Below, in pieces: positions 8,391 through 16,098 of a stretch of 36,352 bases of DNA. The DNA comes from a virus: the IMG/VR virus record IMGVR_UViG_3300036881_000049, positions 1 to 36,352 of that record; one strand, 5' to 3'. How positions within the stretch are numbered: position 1 is the stretch's first letter; every line of letters starts with the position of its first letter. The notes beneath the pieces are model-generated. The model was not told where the DNA came from. It searched no databases and saw nothing but the letters and a program-made list of their open reading frames with translations. A program made the translations under genes and the position numbers.

Positions 8391-8726
8391 TCATCGTTCA
8401 AGAAATCGCCCTTTCGGGGCTGGCGCGGCGCCCACCAAAGCGGCGAACGGTCCCGTTGCCGCTCCTCCCGGTGGGCCAACATAATAAATCGCCCCAGCCC
8501 CACCATTGCCGCTTAACACCTGCCAAAAGTTACCTGGCGGGTCTTTGACGATCTGGAAGCCAGCACCGTCGTATTCGATCTCGGACACTCGACGATACTC
8601 TTGATTTACCGCCGTAGTCCCCGCCCTCCAAAGAACCACCGCCCGATATGGCTTCGGATGTCGGAATCCGGTCAAGGTCACTAATACGATTGAAGCAATG
8701 AGAGTGGCGGTGATTCGAGACTTCAT
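8391..8726 (-). CDS. Secreted or membrane-anchored paralogue of the next protein's C-terminal domain
   Basis: A 111-residue protein with an N-terminal signal-like helix (residues 1-20). Residues about 35-105 align closely with the C-terminal domain of the next upstream protein: both have G-T-x-AVNQxY, EYDGxGxQI, WQVLSG, YYxGxPG and TGPFAAxVGA. This is a within-genome duplication in which one copy has a signal peptide and the other a Cys module. Unrecognised family. A fibre-tip or surface role is inferred from the fibre-like gene nearby. Confidence 0.6.
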   Translation of the reverse strand: MKSRITATLIASIVLVTLTGFRHPKPYRAVVLWRAGTTAVNQEYRRVSEIEYDGAGFQIVKDPPGNFWQVLSGNGGAGAIYYVGPPGGAATGPFAALVGAAPAPKGRFLER

Positions 8727-8729
8727 AAA

Positions 8730-9116
8730 TCATGGGCAGGCGACGAAAGCGCCCGTGGGATCGGGAGACGCGCCAACAAATGCGGCGAACGGTCCAGTCG
8801 GCGCGTTTCCGGGAATACCGGTATAGTAAGGACTCCCAAAGCCTCCGCTACCGCTTAGGACTTGCCAAAGATTGTCCACGGAATCGAATGCGATCTGGTA
8901 TCCAACCCCGTCATACTCCGCTGCCGACACCGGCTGGTAAGTCTGGTTGACGGCTGCGGTTCCGGCTCCGGTCAGGGCGATGCAGTTCAAAGCTGGAGAC
9001 CCGCCACACCCGGCCCACTTCGCGAGCAGCATCGTCTTGACCGCAGGCACCATGCCGGGCGGGATACATGAGAAACAGCGCGCGGCGGCGCTCAGGCTGG
9101 AAGGCGTGCAGTCCAT
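8730..9116 (-). CDS. Cys-module protein with duplicated C-terminal domain
   Basis: A 128-residue protein. The start was moved from 9170 to 9116, where ATG shares one base with the upstream stop (TGATG). The first 45 residues carry the local Cys module: Cys-T-P-x-x-L, then C-F-x-C-IPPGM, then AVKTMLL. Residues about 48-125 are the domain shared with the next gene downstream (AVNQTY, EYDGVGYQI, WQVLSG, GPFAAFVGA). The module also occurs in two genes nearer the capsid gene. Function unknown. Paired Cys suggest disulfides or metal binding. Confidence 0.65.
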   Translation of the reverse strand: MDCTPSSLSAAARCFSCIPPGMVPAVKTMLLAKWAGCGGSPALNCIALTGAGTAAVNQTYQPVSAAEYDGVGYQIAFDSVDNLWQVLSGSGGFGSPYYTGIPGNAPTGPFAAFVGASPDPTGAFVACP

Positions 9117-10495
9117 CAAAACGGTTTCCAGGTCATCGTCGGCGCTAGGGAGTAGGTCGTTGTGACCCATTCCCCGGGCTGCAAGGGTATCGTGCTCAGG
9201 CCAGACAGCGTAAGTCCGGTGCCGAGCGCGGTCCCGTTCACATCCACTTCGGATACCGTGCCTCCCGCAATGAACACGAACACATTCTTGGTCAGGGTGT
9301 TGGTCCAGTTGAACGCGCTCGCGCCTACGGAGATGGTCGTCACTGCGAGCTTGTTGGAGCAGTAGGAGGCGACGCTGTTCGTGCCAATTATAAGGTCTCC
9401 ACTAATCAGGTTTGACACAATTAGACGAGCATAGTTGGTGGAATTATAGCCGTGAACCTGAAGTTCGTTCGCGTTTGGCGCGTTCATCGAAACGTGAGCT
9501 TGAAGGTGAACATTTCCACCAGCCGTTGCTGACACATAAACATCCCTCCCGGCTTGCAGGTCGTAGGTATATGTCGTTAAGGGCCTATTTCCGCTCGTCC
9601 CTATGGTCCATACTATGTCCTTGGAGAACGTTAAGTTCCCTGACATGGTGACGTTAGATACTCCGACATTTCCCGTCCACCCCGCCGAACTACCGTAGGC
9701 ATAGACCTGGTTTGTCGCCCCGCCCGACACGCTGGCTGCTGATACGCCTGTAATTCCTCCTCCGCCCCCTGTGAAACTGCCCGCAGAAACGGTGCTGCTG
9801 AACGTCGCGGTCAGACCCGTAATGCTCCCTCCCGAGATAAGAATGCTGCTATTGGCGTTGCTGAACAATTCTCCAATCGGGCTGATATATGCCCCGTTGG
9901 TGAGAACGGTGCTCCCGTAAATCTGGATCGGCCCGGTGAGCGTCAGGTTCGTGAGGTTGTGGTTCATCACAGATTCGGGCACGGTGCCTTGAAGATTCCC
10001 GGCCGAAAGGCTGCTGATGCTGGTTCCGTTTCCATAGAACCCTCCGCCAATCGTCGTGACATTCCCGTAAGCGGTCAGGTTAGTAAAGTCCCCGTCACCA
10101 TAAACGATGAGGTTGTGACCTCCAGGATTGGTCGCGTTCGTGATCGTCAGCACCCCGTTTTCCGTCCCGGTCCAGACGGTGAGATTGGTTGCGATGCCTC
10201 CAGGTGTGAGCACGTAGGCCGCTGGATTGGTGTACACAATGCTGGTGAAGCCGTTGGTTTGGACGATATTCCCACCTCCGGGGCCATTCGTCGGCACGTC
10301 AATCAGGTACGTGCGCGTCTGCCCAACCTGTGTGAAGGTCACAAAGACGTTGCTGCCCGCCGTGGTTTGATTCACCGGGGCCGTGTTGACGGTGAAAAAG
10401 TTGTGCTGGAATGGCAGCGGGAATCCGGCGCCCATGACGGCCAGAATCAGCCACATCAGGCCCGCAAATCCGAATACGCAGAGTGTTCTTTTCAT
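9116..10495 (-). CDS. Tail-fibre-like protein with N-terminal hydrophobic helix
   Basis: A 459-residue protein. Residues about 5-25 form a signal or anchor helix. The rest is dominated by Asn, Thr, Gly and Ser with short beta repeats such as NLTNLTLTGPIQIYG and FYGNGTSISSLSAGNLQGTVP. That last pattern is common in phage and Verrucomicrobiota fibre-like proteins (GTGSGLTGLNAxxLxSGTVP type). The C-terminus has an EVDVNGTALGTG module. A receptor-binding or fibre function is inferred. The hydrophobic N-terminus is odd for a fibre and could mean export or membrane tethering. It is linked to neighbours by short stop/start overlaps. Confidence 0.7.
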   Translation of the reverse strand: MKRTLCVFGFAGLMWLILAVMGAGFPLPFQHNFFTVNTAPVNQTTAGSNVFVTFTQVGQTRTYLIDVPTNGPGGGNIVQTNGFTSIVYTNPAAYVLTPGGIATNLTVWTGTENGVLTITNATNPGGHNLIVYGDGDFTNLTAYGNVTTIGGGFYGNGTSISSLSAGNLQGTVPESVMNHNLTNLTLTGPIQIYGSTVLTNGAYISPIGELFSNANSSILISGGSITGLTATFSSTVSAGSFTGGGGGITGVSAASVSGGATNQVYAYGSSAGWTGNVGVSNVTMSGNLTFSKDIVWTIGTSGNRPLTTYTYDLQAGRDVYVSATAGGNVHLQAHVSMNAPNANELQVHGYNSTNYARLIVSNLISGDLIIGTNSVASYCSNKLAVTTISVGASAFNWTNTLTKNVFVFIAGGTVSEVDVNGTALGTGLTLSGLSTIPLQPGEWVTTTYSLAPTMTWKPF

Positions 10496-10791
10496 TTCGA
10501 TAGTATCTCCCGGATCGTGCCTGGCTGAATGGGGGTGCCAAGGCGGTGTGTTTCATGGACGAATCCGAGCAAGACGCGGTTTCCCTTTTTGGCGACTTCC
10601 AACTGGTTTCTGAGGGTCTGATTATCCCTCTCAAGTGATTGGCATTCCGCAGCAGCCCTTTGGAAAGACTCCCTCGATACGTCCAAGGCACCGATCAGGG
10701 CGTCCACTTCATGGCACAGCGCCAAAACCGTTGGCCGCGTGAGCCAGAACCTCCAACCCTTCGCTCGCTCTCGAATCTCGACGGTGTTCAT
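10492..10791 (-). CDS. Small coiled-coil protein
   Basis: A 99-residue protein with a likely coiled coil from about residue 38 to 70 (SFQRAAAECQSLERDNQTLRN). The N-terminus is basic and aromatic (AKGWRFWLTRP). Both ends join neighbours by ATGA-type overlaps, so it belongs to the fibre/Cys-module operon. Unrecognised family. A fibre-assembly or minor structural role is possible but unsupported. Confidence 0.6.
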   Translation of the reverse strand: MNTVEIRERAKGWRFWLTRPTVLALCHEVDALIGALDVSRESFQRAAAECQSLERDNQTLRNQLEVAKKGNRVLLGFVHETHRLGTPIQPGTIREILSK

Positions 10792-11195
10792 AAGATGAAT
10801 GGTACCCAGGCATTACCAGTCTGGTCCCAAAACTTCCATTGGCCCGCCGTCGGGCTGGTGGAATCGTTGTCGTAACCAAGTCCAAAGGCGAATGCGCAAG
10901 GGTCAACTGGACCACCGGACTGAGCCACAAGGCAGGCGTTCACATTACCACCGCCGCCTGTGTGTAATATTTCACACAAAATCTGAGTCTGGATCAACTG
11001 AAGCTGCCCGCCCGGATAGCAGGACCAGCAAGCTCCCTCGGCGAGAAGGCTTTGCGCGTCACATGCGGCCATTGGATTTGCGGCCAGCAGGATTTGCCTC
11101 AGCAACTCGGTCTTGATGATGGCCAGTTCGCCAGCGCCTTTCCCGGTGAAGTCGCTGCACGCGGCCAGTATCGCGTTGGGGCTGCATTGGGACAT
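10788..11195 (-). CDS. Double Cys-module protein next to the capsid region
   Basis: A 135-residue protein with two copies of the local module. Copy 1 (residues about 4-37) begins CSPNAILAAC but lacks the CIPPG turn. Copy 2 (residues about 45-76) reads CDAQSLLAEGACWSC followed by YPGG and a TQILCEIL helix. The C-terminal 45 residues (CAFAFGLGYDND ... WDQTGNAWVPFI) look like a small beta module. The paralogous genes lie on both sides. Virion or host-surface role inferred from location. Function unknown. Confidence 0.65.
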   Translation of the reverse strand: MSQCSPNAILAACSDFTGKGAGELAIIKTELLRQILLAANPMAACDAQSLLAEGACWSCYPGGQLQLIQTQILCEILHTGGGGNVNACLVAQSGGPVDPCAFAFGLGYDNDSTSPTAGQWKFWDQTGNAWVPFIL

Positions 11196-11198
11196 GGT

Positions 11199-11438
11199 TC
11201 ACTTATTAGCGAGGGAGCAAAGGAGGTACGTGTCCACGATGGCATTCGTGCCTTGCAGCTTGTCGAACCCTGCCGCGATGGCCTCAGCCAGAAGCACCTT
11301 CGGGTCAGTGGTGCCGCCGTTCATTACCGCGATCAAGTAAGTCTGTACGGCGGCCTGCATCCCTGGTGGAATGCAGTCGTTGTAGCACGTGGCCGCCTGC
11401 ATCAAGGCGTTCGGGTCGCATGAAATGGCTGCCGGCAT
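11199..11438 (-). CDS. Single Cys-module protein
   Basis: A 79-residue protein consisting almost wholly of the Cys module: CDPNALMQAATC, then CIPPGMQAAVQTYLI, followed by a second helical half (LLAEAIAAGFDKLQG) with a late Cys. It is the clearest member of the family shared with the genes at 8730-9116 and 10788-11195. It lies 3-4 bases from both neighbours in the operon immediately after the capsid gene. Function unknown; the fixed Cys spacing suggests a disulfide-stapled helical hairpin. Confidence 0.65.
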   Translation of the reverse strand: MPAAISCDPNALMQAATCYNDCIPPGMQAAVQTYLIAVMNGGTTDPKVLLAEAIAAGFDKLQGTNAIVDTYLLCSLANK

Positions 11439-11441
11439 ACG

Positions 11442-11726
11442 TCATTGATACATGGGTGATTCGGGCATCGGGGCCTCGTCGGTCATCTCGCCCTCGCCGC
11501 CCTTGTCTTCGCCGCCGCCCTCGTCATAGGCGCAATGGTATTCCCCGGTGTCCATAACCTCGGTCACGCGCAGCGGCAGCTTGTCGCCGGGCTTGAGGCC
11601 GGGGCAAACCTCAGAATTGACCAGCACCATTTTCGATTCATCGGCCTCGCCCTTTTCGTCGGGAGCATTGTCCTTGGGCATGGGAGCTTGGTCTTCCGCC
11701 GTATCGTAGTAGTCCTGTACAGGCAT
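11442..11726 (-). CDS. Small acidic protein downstream of capsid
   Basis: A 94-residue, strongly acidic protein (EDQAPMPKDNAPDEKGEADES, then a Gly/Glu-rich C-terminus). A short middle segment, VCPGLKPGDKLPLRVTEVMD, looks like a small beta barrel strand pair. Proteins like this often sit next to phage capsid genes, but no family is recognised. It is separated from the capsid gene by a strong hairpin, so it may be expressed at a different level. Confidence 0.55.
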   Translation of the reverse strand: MPVQDYYDTAEDQAPMPKDNAPDEKGEADESKMVLVNSEVCPGLKPGDKLPLRVTEVMDTGEYHCAYDEGGGEDKGGEGEMTDEAPMPESPMYQ

Positions 11727-11766
11727 AACTCACGTCTAACGTCTTGCTGGTCGTTGTGCAAGGAGG

Positions 11767-11809
11767 TTCCCCGCCGCGCCACAACAACCACGAAGGACGC
11801 GGCGGGGAA
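11767..11809 (-). terminator. Strong hairpin after the capsid gene
   Basis: A perfect 12-bp stem (positions 11767-11778 with 11798-11809, mainly G/C) encloses a 19-base loop just past the capsid stop. No U-tract follows, so it may be a pause site, an RNA-stability element or a weak terminator instead of a classical one. In the leftward transcript its loop contains GTGGTTGTTGTG, the exact complement of a 12-mer near the starts of two genes at 15.8-16.1 kb. Confidence 0.6.
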
Positions 11810-11822
11810 TGGATACCGATGA

Positions 11823-13373
11823 TTACAGATCGGTCTGAGTCGTCTGCGACTCTTCAACCGGCGTCGGGCGCGGGCCGTCCTGGCGGCTGCCGGAAGCCTT
11901 AAGGCTGCCGTCGCTGCTGAAGTCGGTCGGAACACCAGTGCCGTAGGTCGCGTTATACGCGGCAGGCGGCGTGCAGCCGGGCAGTCCCGACTCGTAAATC
12001 TGGCTCGGATAGCCGGGATCGGGATTGCAGCACGGGATTTCGGGAATGCAGAACTGCTCGCGGCGGTGGAAGAAGACTTCCAGGAACTCCGTGTGCTTGG
12101 GCCGGACCCAATACTTGAAGTCCGCGATGAACTGCAACTTGTTCCGGCGCTTGTTCTCGATGACGTTGCCGGACTGGTCGGCGCCCAGGTTGTCCATGAC
12201 CGCCTGCCACTTGCCGCCGAAGTCCCGATGGCCGAAGGGCAGTTCGTTGTGCAGCGAAGCGCCGTCGGGCGTGAGAAGCTGCATCCCGGACTTGTGATGA
12301 ATCTGGCTAAGCGAAAACTGCGAACGGTCGTAATCGCTGTTGTAGTCGCTGCCGATGCCCGCCGCGCCGCCCGCGCCGGTCGTGATGCTGTTCTTGTAGG
12401 GCAGCACCACTTGGTAGCGGTAGCGGTTGGGAGCCGCGCCCGCGCCCAGGTCGGTGACGTAGTTGAACCGAAGCTGCATCGGGTCAACCCGGACCATGAA
12501 GTTGCCGATCTGGCCGGAGAAGCCGTAGCGCCAGTACTTGCCGGTCGCATCGAAGTCCTGAAAGCGCCAGTTGCCCAGAACGTTCGGGCTCGAACCTCCG
12601 CCGACGCCGGTCTGACCGCCGAGATGATCCAGTTCCCAAGTGGTGTCCATGTCGCTCACGAATTCGATGAACGGGCTGGTATCCTTGAACGGATTCTTGC
12701 CGGCGTAACCGCGCAGCATCAGCGGGTTGAACCGGCGCTGAAGCATCTGCGGGGCGAGCTTGAACACGCGCGAGGGCGAGGCGCTGCAATCGAAATACAT
12801 TTCCTCGTCGCCGTTCGGTCCTGCGGCGGTCCAGGTGTAGGTGAAAGCGCCGTCGGTCCCTGCGGCTCCGCTGTTGGCGTTGGCGACGTGATGCCGGTTT
12901 GACCAGAGCAAATGCCGCTTGCGCAGGAAGCCGCTGCTGATGGCGATGGTCGCGGGCTTGAGAATGTCGCTGATGATCTGGCTGATGTGCTCCTCGAAAT
13001 GCGTGATGTGCATGTTCGAGTCGTAGCAGATGAGGGGGGTGCCCCAGTTCTGCTGCTCGGCGTACCAAGTCAACCGATCTGCGCCCCAACCGATCTGATG
13101 TTCGGGAAGGTCGCAAGGATGGCCCTGACAGCCGGGGCCGTTGGCGTACACCCGGTTCCAAAGCTTGGTCACGTTGGGGTACACCACCCGGAAACGGTCT
13201 TGAACGACTTCAACCGGGGTGCCGGGCGGCAAGGTGCCGGTTTCTACGTTGTAAAGCCATCCGTCGTTCGGGCGGATGTCTTCCATGATGATTTCGTCAA
13301 ACTTGGGGGTCTGGTCGACGAGGAACTGAGGTTGATCACATGCTGCTATGATCCCGGATGTTGGACATGCCAT
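11823..13373 (-). CDS. Probable major capsid protein
   Basis: A 516-residue protein with no transmembrane segment and mixed beta and aromatic content, following a scaffold-like gene and a portal-like gene. That order is typical of a capsid operon, so the call rests mainly on context. The N-terminus CPTSGIIAAC weakly resembles the first Cys copy in the 10788-11195 protein. Several Cys cluster near the C-terminus (CIPEIPCC), which could give disulfides in the shell. The C-terminal 50 residues are Ser/Gly/Pro-rich and probably disordered. No clear ribosome site is seen before the ATG, and the gap upstream is full of hairpins. Confidence 0.65.
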   Translation of the reverse strand: MACPTSGIIAACDQPQFLVDQTPKFDEIIMEDIRPNDGWLYNVETGTLPPGTPVEVVQDRFRVVYPNVTKLWNRVYANGPGCQGHPCDLPEHQIGWGADRLTWYAEQQNWGTPLICYDSNMHITHFEEHISQIISDILKPATIAISSGFLRKRHLLWSNRHHVANANSGAAGTDGAFTYTWTAAGPNGDEEMYFDCSASPSRVFKLAPQMLQRRFNPLMLRGYAGKNPFKDTSPFIEFVSDMDTTWELDHLGGQTGVGGGSSPNVLGNWRFQDFDATGKYWRYGFSGQIGNFMVRVDPMQLRFNYVTDLGAGAAPNRYRYQVVLPYKNSITTGAGGAAGIGSDYNSDYDRSQFSLSQIHHKSGMQLLTPDGASLHNELPFGHRDFGGKWQAVMDNLGADQSGNVIENKRRNKLQFIADFKYWVRPKHTEFLEVFFHRREQFCIPEIPCCNPDPGYPSQIYESGLPGCTPPAAYNATYGTGVPTDFSSDGSLKASGSRQDGPRPTPVEESQTTQTDL

Positions 13374-13402
13374 AAATTCTAATCACATTTTCGTTTCTGT
13401 TT

Positions 13403-13567
13403 CCGAGAGTCGGATGCCTGCCGTGCAGACAATCTCTCGGTGTGTTAGAACCTGATGGCGGCTAGCTTGCGTCAGTTCTATTGAAGCCGCGCCGTTGGTA
13501 ACGGGTCGGTGGCCCGTCCGGTTTGAGTCCGGCAACTATCGGGCTTTTACGCCCTGTAGCGTAAAGG
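13403..13567 (-). promoter_or_regulatory. Hairpin-packed leader upstream of the capsid gene
   Basis: The 211-base gap between scaffold and capsid genes holds a series of inverted repeats: 13403-13440 (7-bp outer stem CCGAGAG/CTCTCGG with an inner CTGC/GCAG); 13446-13480 (about 11 pairs with single-base bulges); 13501-13517 (ACGGG/CCCGT); 13518-13532 (CCGG/CCGG, 7-base loop); and 13544-13567 (TTTACGC/GCGTAAA plus flanks). GTTG at 13494-13497 can pair with CAAC at 13533-13536 and enclose the third and fourth hairpins as a three-way junction. Candidate cis-acting RNA controlling capsid synthesis; no known riboswitch recognised. Confidence 0.5.
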
Positions 13568-13584
13568 TGTCAACAGGAATCTTT

Positions 13585-14889
13585 TCAGAGGGGTCGGACG
13601 ATCTTGGCCATCGCTTGCCGAAGGGCGTCCATTCCGTGGGCGGGTTGCTCTTGCGATGGTGCTTCTCTGCCGCCCGTAGAGGGGGTCGTTTTCTTGAACG
13701 CCGCCAGTTCTTTCGCGGTGGCCTCAAGCTCTTTGGTTACTCGTTTGAACTCTCGAAAAAGTGGCGTGTAGCCGATGGCCCGGTTGCGAATGGCCGCGTG
13801 CTGCCTGACAATCTCGGCGCGTTGCTCCGGGGTATGACGCGGGTCCAAAGCGTTCTGCTGATAAGCGCCCTCGACAAACTTGGTCGCTTTATCCAGAGCC
13901 TCATTCCAAGCGGTGTCGCCGTCCTTGGGCTTCAGCCAAGTGCCGATCTGAGGATTCTCCAAGGCTTCCTTGACGGCGCTCTCGTAGGTGGTCTTCACGA
14001 AGCTGGACACCTTGCCCATTTGCTCCTGGCGCTGAGCAAGACGCTGCTGGTCGCGCGTGGCGCCCGTCTTCTTCAACTCGACGAGCTTGGATTCTTGAGC
14101 GTCGAACAGGTCGCGGATGGTCTTGCGGTGGGCCATCACGTCATTGGCAAAACTTCCAAACACTTTTTCAGCCACTTCGCGGGCGGGTCGTAGGTCTAGG
14201 TTGACGAGTTCGAGCATGTCATCGGGAGTGAATCGGCGAGCGGGGGCGACGGGATTGTTCGGGTCGGAAACGGTCAGATCTCTGAACTCGTACATAGCCC
14301 GTCGAAATGACGCCTCGTACTCAGACTGGGCCTTTTGAATTTCGGGGTCGTATTTCTTGGCGTTGACGTAGCGCAATTCCTCCTGCATCTCGGCATTCTG
14401 TTTGCGGAGGGATTCTACTTCGGAGCTTGCGGCCTTGCGCTGGTCTTCGGGGATGATCTGCTTGCGAAGTTCCAAAGCTTCAGTTTCGGCCTTGAGAGCA
14501 CGAGCCTTGAACTGGTCCAGCAGTTTCCAATCTAGCTTGGTCTTGCCAGTCTTGGGACCCTCGGTCCCGGTCGGCGGCTGGTCCTCGGTAGAAGGAGCCG
14601 CACCCGACTTACTGGGAGGAGCAGTTTCGGGATCGGGTGCGGCTTCGGGAGGCTGCGGGGAAGGCGCAGCTTTGGAAGATGGTTCGTTACCGGGTCGTGC
14701 GGCGGGAGCGTCCTCGCCGCCGAACTTCTTACGCAAGGCATCGCTCAGACTTGCCTTGGCGCTGCCGGGTTTGGCGGGCTCGCGTGCGGCCAGAGATGGC
14801 TGCATCTGAGAGGCGATGATGACGGGCCTTGAATCGGTTGCGGGTGCCGCTGGCGGTGCGGGGGGGGCTGCGGGGGCTTCGACTGGCAT
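13585..14889 (-). CDS. Probable scaffolding protein
   Basis: A 434-residue protein. Residues 1-115 are Pro/Ala/Ser/Lys-rich and probably disordered. A long charged helical region follows (about 120-330, heptad-like; LRKQIIPEDQRKAASSEVES, then ELRYVNAKKYDPEIQKAQ), and a basic helical C-terminus (TKELEATAKELAAFKK). High Glu/Lys/Gln/Ala with almost no Cys or Trp, placed directly upstream of the capsid gene, is the usual scaffold pattern. The start at 14889 lies 3 bases past the preceding stop with no clear ribosome site, suggesting coupling. Confidence 0.65.
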   Translation of the reverse strand: MPVEAPAAPPAPPAAPATDSRPVIIASQMQPSLAAREPAKPGSAKASLSDALRKKFGGEDAPAARPGNEPSSKAAPSPQPPEAAPDPETAPPSKSGAAPSTEDQPPTGTEGPKTGKTKLDWKLLDQFKARALKAETEALELRKQIIPEDQRKAASSEVESLRKQNAEMQEELRYVNAKKYDPEIQKAQSEYEASFRRAMYEFRDLTVSDPNNPVAPARRFTPDDMLELVNLDLRPAREVAEKVFGSFANDVMAHRKTIRDLFDAQESKLVELKKTGATRDQQRLAQRQEQMGKVSSFVKTTYESAVKEALENPQIGTWLKPKDGDTAWNEALDKATKFVEGAYQQNALDPRHTPEQRAEIVRQHAAIRNRAIGYTPLFREFKRVTKELEATAKELAAFKKTTPSTGGREAPSQEQPAHGMDALRQAMAKIVRPL

Positions 14890-14892
14890 GGC

Positions 14893-15258
14893 TTATGTGG
14901 TGATGATGTTGAGGAGTTTGCCTGGAATCATTACTACCTTTTGGACGTTGCACATCGTCAACTGAAGGTGTCCGGTCATTGCCTGTCCGTTAAGCTGGAC
15001 AACCATCGGTCGGCTGTGTTTATAGGACCACGTTGCCTCAAGGTGTTCTGGCTCCAAACATTCAGGGTGATGGTGCCGGACGAAAATTTCTTTGTTCCGT
15101 TTGAGGATGGCAATGTCCCGCAGCAGAATACTGCGATGCCTTCTCAGGAGCCACATCAGCACCAACATGTACCCCAGACTCATCCTCGCCGTCACAGTGC
15201 TCCAAAACGGCCACCTGTCGTTGGGATCGTAATACCTGAAAGGTTGCGGTCCGCGCAT
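14893..15258 (-). CDS. Hypothetical basic protein with one possible membrane helix
   Basis: A 121-residue protein. Residues about 25-38 (MSLGYMLVLMWLL) form one short hydrophobic segment. A His-rich stretch (VRHHHPECLEPEHLEATW) follows, then a compact C-terminal half. A good AAGGAG site lies about 10 bases before the ATG. Unrecognised family. It lies between a small gene and the scaffold in the virion operon. Confidence 0.5.
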   Translation of the reverse strand: MRGPQPFRYYDPNDRWPFWSTVTARMSLGYMLVLMWLLRRHRSILLRDIAILKRNKEIFVRHHHPECLEPEHLEATWSYKHSRPMVVQLNGQAMTGHLQLTMCNVQKVVMIPGKLLNIITT

Positions 15259-15262
15259 ACCC

Positions 15263-15574
15263 TCAATTCTCCTTCAGGTTGTCGCTGGTCCGCTTCGGCG
15301 CGGGCGGCGGCACTTCGCCCAGCATCTTCACTTGAAGGAGGTATTCCATAGCCCCGGCCATCTTGTAACCCGCCGCGGCAGCCGCCTTGTCGTCGGGAAG
15401 GTTCTGCGTCAGGACAATGCAGTATTGCAACATGGCGAAGTCGGTCCCGCGCTCAAACTCGCGGCTGTCCACGAGGCTTCGGTGCTTGGTGAGATTGTCG
15501 GCGCTCTGCTGGAAACGCTGCTTCGGTAGGAGGTTTTGGATGACTCGCTGTGGTTGTTGTTCTGGTGTGCTCAT
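15263..15574 (-). CDS. Small hypothetical protein with MSxxxQQPQR N-terminus
   Basis: A 103-residue protein. The start was moved to 15574, which makes an ATGA overlap with the upstream stop and follows a GAAGAAG site. It begins MSTPEQQPQR, the same N-terminal pattern as the next two upstream genes. The body is mostly helical (DFAMLQYCIVLTQN; YKMAGAMEYLLQVK) with a Pro-rich tail. A scaffold or portal accessory role is only positional inference. Confidence 0.6.
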   Translation of the reverse strand: MSTPEQQPQRVIQNLLPKQRFQQSADNLTKHRSLVDSREFERGTDFAMLQYCIVLTQNLPDDKAAAAAGYKMAGAMEYLLQVKMLGEVPPPAPKRTSDNLKEN

Positions 15575-15780
15575 CGATCTTCTTCCACTTTGGTATGTAT
15601 GATCCAAAGTTTTGTAATTCTCACAAAGTTTCCACCGCCGTTTACGCTCATTGACCATTCGACAGCGCCCTCTGCTGTTGCTGTGAACCCCACTGGTCCT
15701 TCCTTCATCTCGCAAAGGAAGATTGGAATTCTTTTGAGAATGGTCGCTGTTCTTTGTGGTTGTTGTGCTTCGTTACTCAT
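15571..15780 (-). CDS. Small beta-type hypothetical protein with shared N-terminus
   Basis: A 69-residue protein starting MSNEAQQPQR, then a body of alternating hydrophobic residues (FVRITKLWIIHTKVEED) that suggests a small beta fold. Both ends use ATGA overlaps. The codons after the start contain CACAACAACCAC, which recurs in the neighbouring gene start and is complementary to a downstream hairpin loop. Function unknown. Confidence 0.55.
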   Translation of the reverse strand: MSNEAQQPQRTATILKRIPIFLCEMKEGPVGFTATAEGAVEWSMSVNGGGNFVRITKLWIIHTKVEEDR

Positions 15781-16058
15781 AGTCCTGTTTCGATTAGGTG
15801 CTTGTTCACGGCATATCTGAGATCGTCAATCGCGGCCAACCGTTCGCTTGGTTTCTGCATCGGTGTGCTGAACTTCCCTGTTTTGTGCAGCACACAACCG
15901 AAGTCATGCGCCGTGCTCATAAAATTGCATGGCTCTGGTGGTAACAATATTCTCATCGCCATGTCTGCGTTCATGCAGACCCCCAATCCGATGAAGTTGG
16001 GGCACGGGCTCCAATACTCACAGGTTCGGCAGAGTGGTTGTTGTGCTGTATCGCTCAT
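15777..16058 (-). CDS. Cys-rich small protein, possible zinc-binding
   Basis: A 93-residue protein starting MSDTAQQP. The first half has a CxxC (CRTCEYW) and further Cys at CPNFIGLGVC, CNF and FGCVLHK, resembling the small CxxCxxW proteins common in phages. The C-terminal third is helical (ERLAAIDDLRYAVNKHL). It shares the N-terminal MSxxxQQP and CACAACAACCAC features with the next genes. Zinc binding is inferred. Confidence 0.6.
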   Translation of the reverse strand: MSDTAQQPLCRTCEYWSPCPNFIGLGVCMNADMAMRILLPPEPCNFMSTAHDFGCVLHKTGKFSTPMQKPSERLAAIDDLRYAVNKHLIETGL

Positions 16059-16098
16059 AAACTGTTTCTCCCGTAATACGCCCTGCCCCTGAATGCGG

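Noticed and set aside
13492-13537. tRNA-like arms (D-like loop TTGGTAA, 5-bp stem with 7-base loop, T-like loop TTTGAGT)
   Set aside because: No acceptor stem can be formed, position 33 is C instead of T, and no variable loop separates the arms. Reported instead as part of the structured leader.
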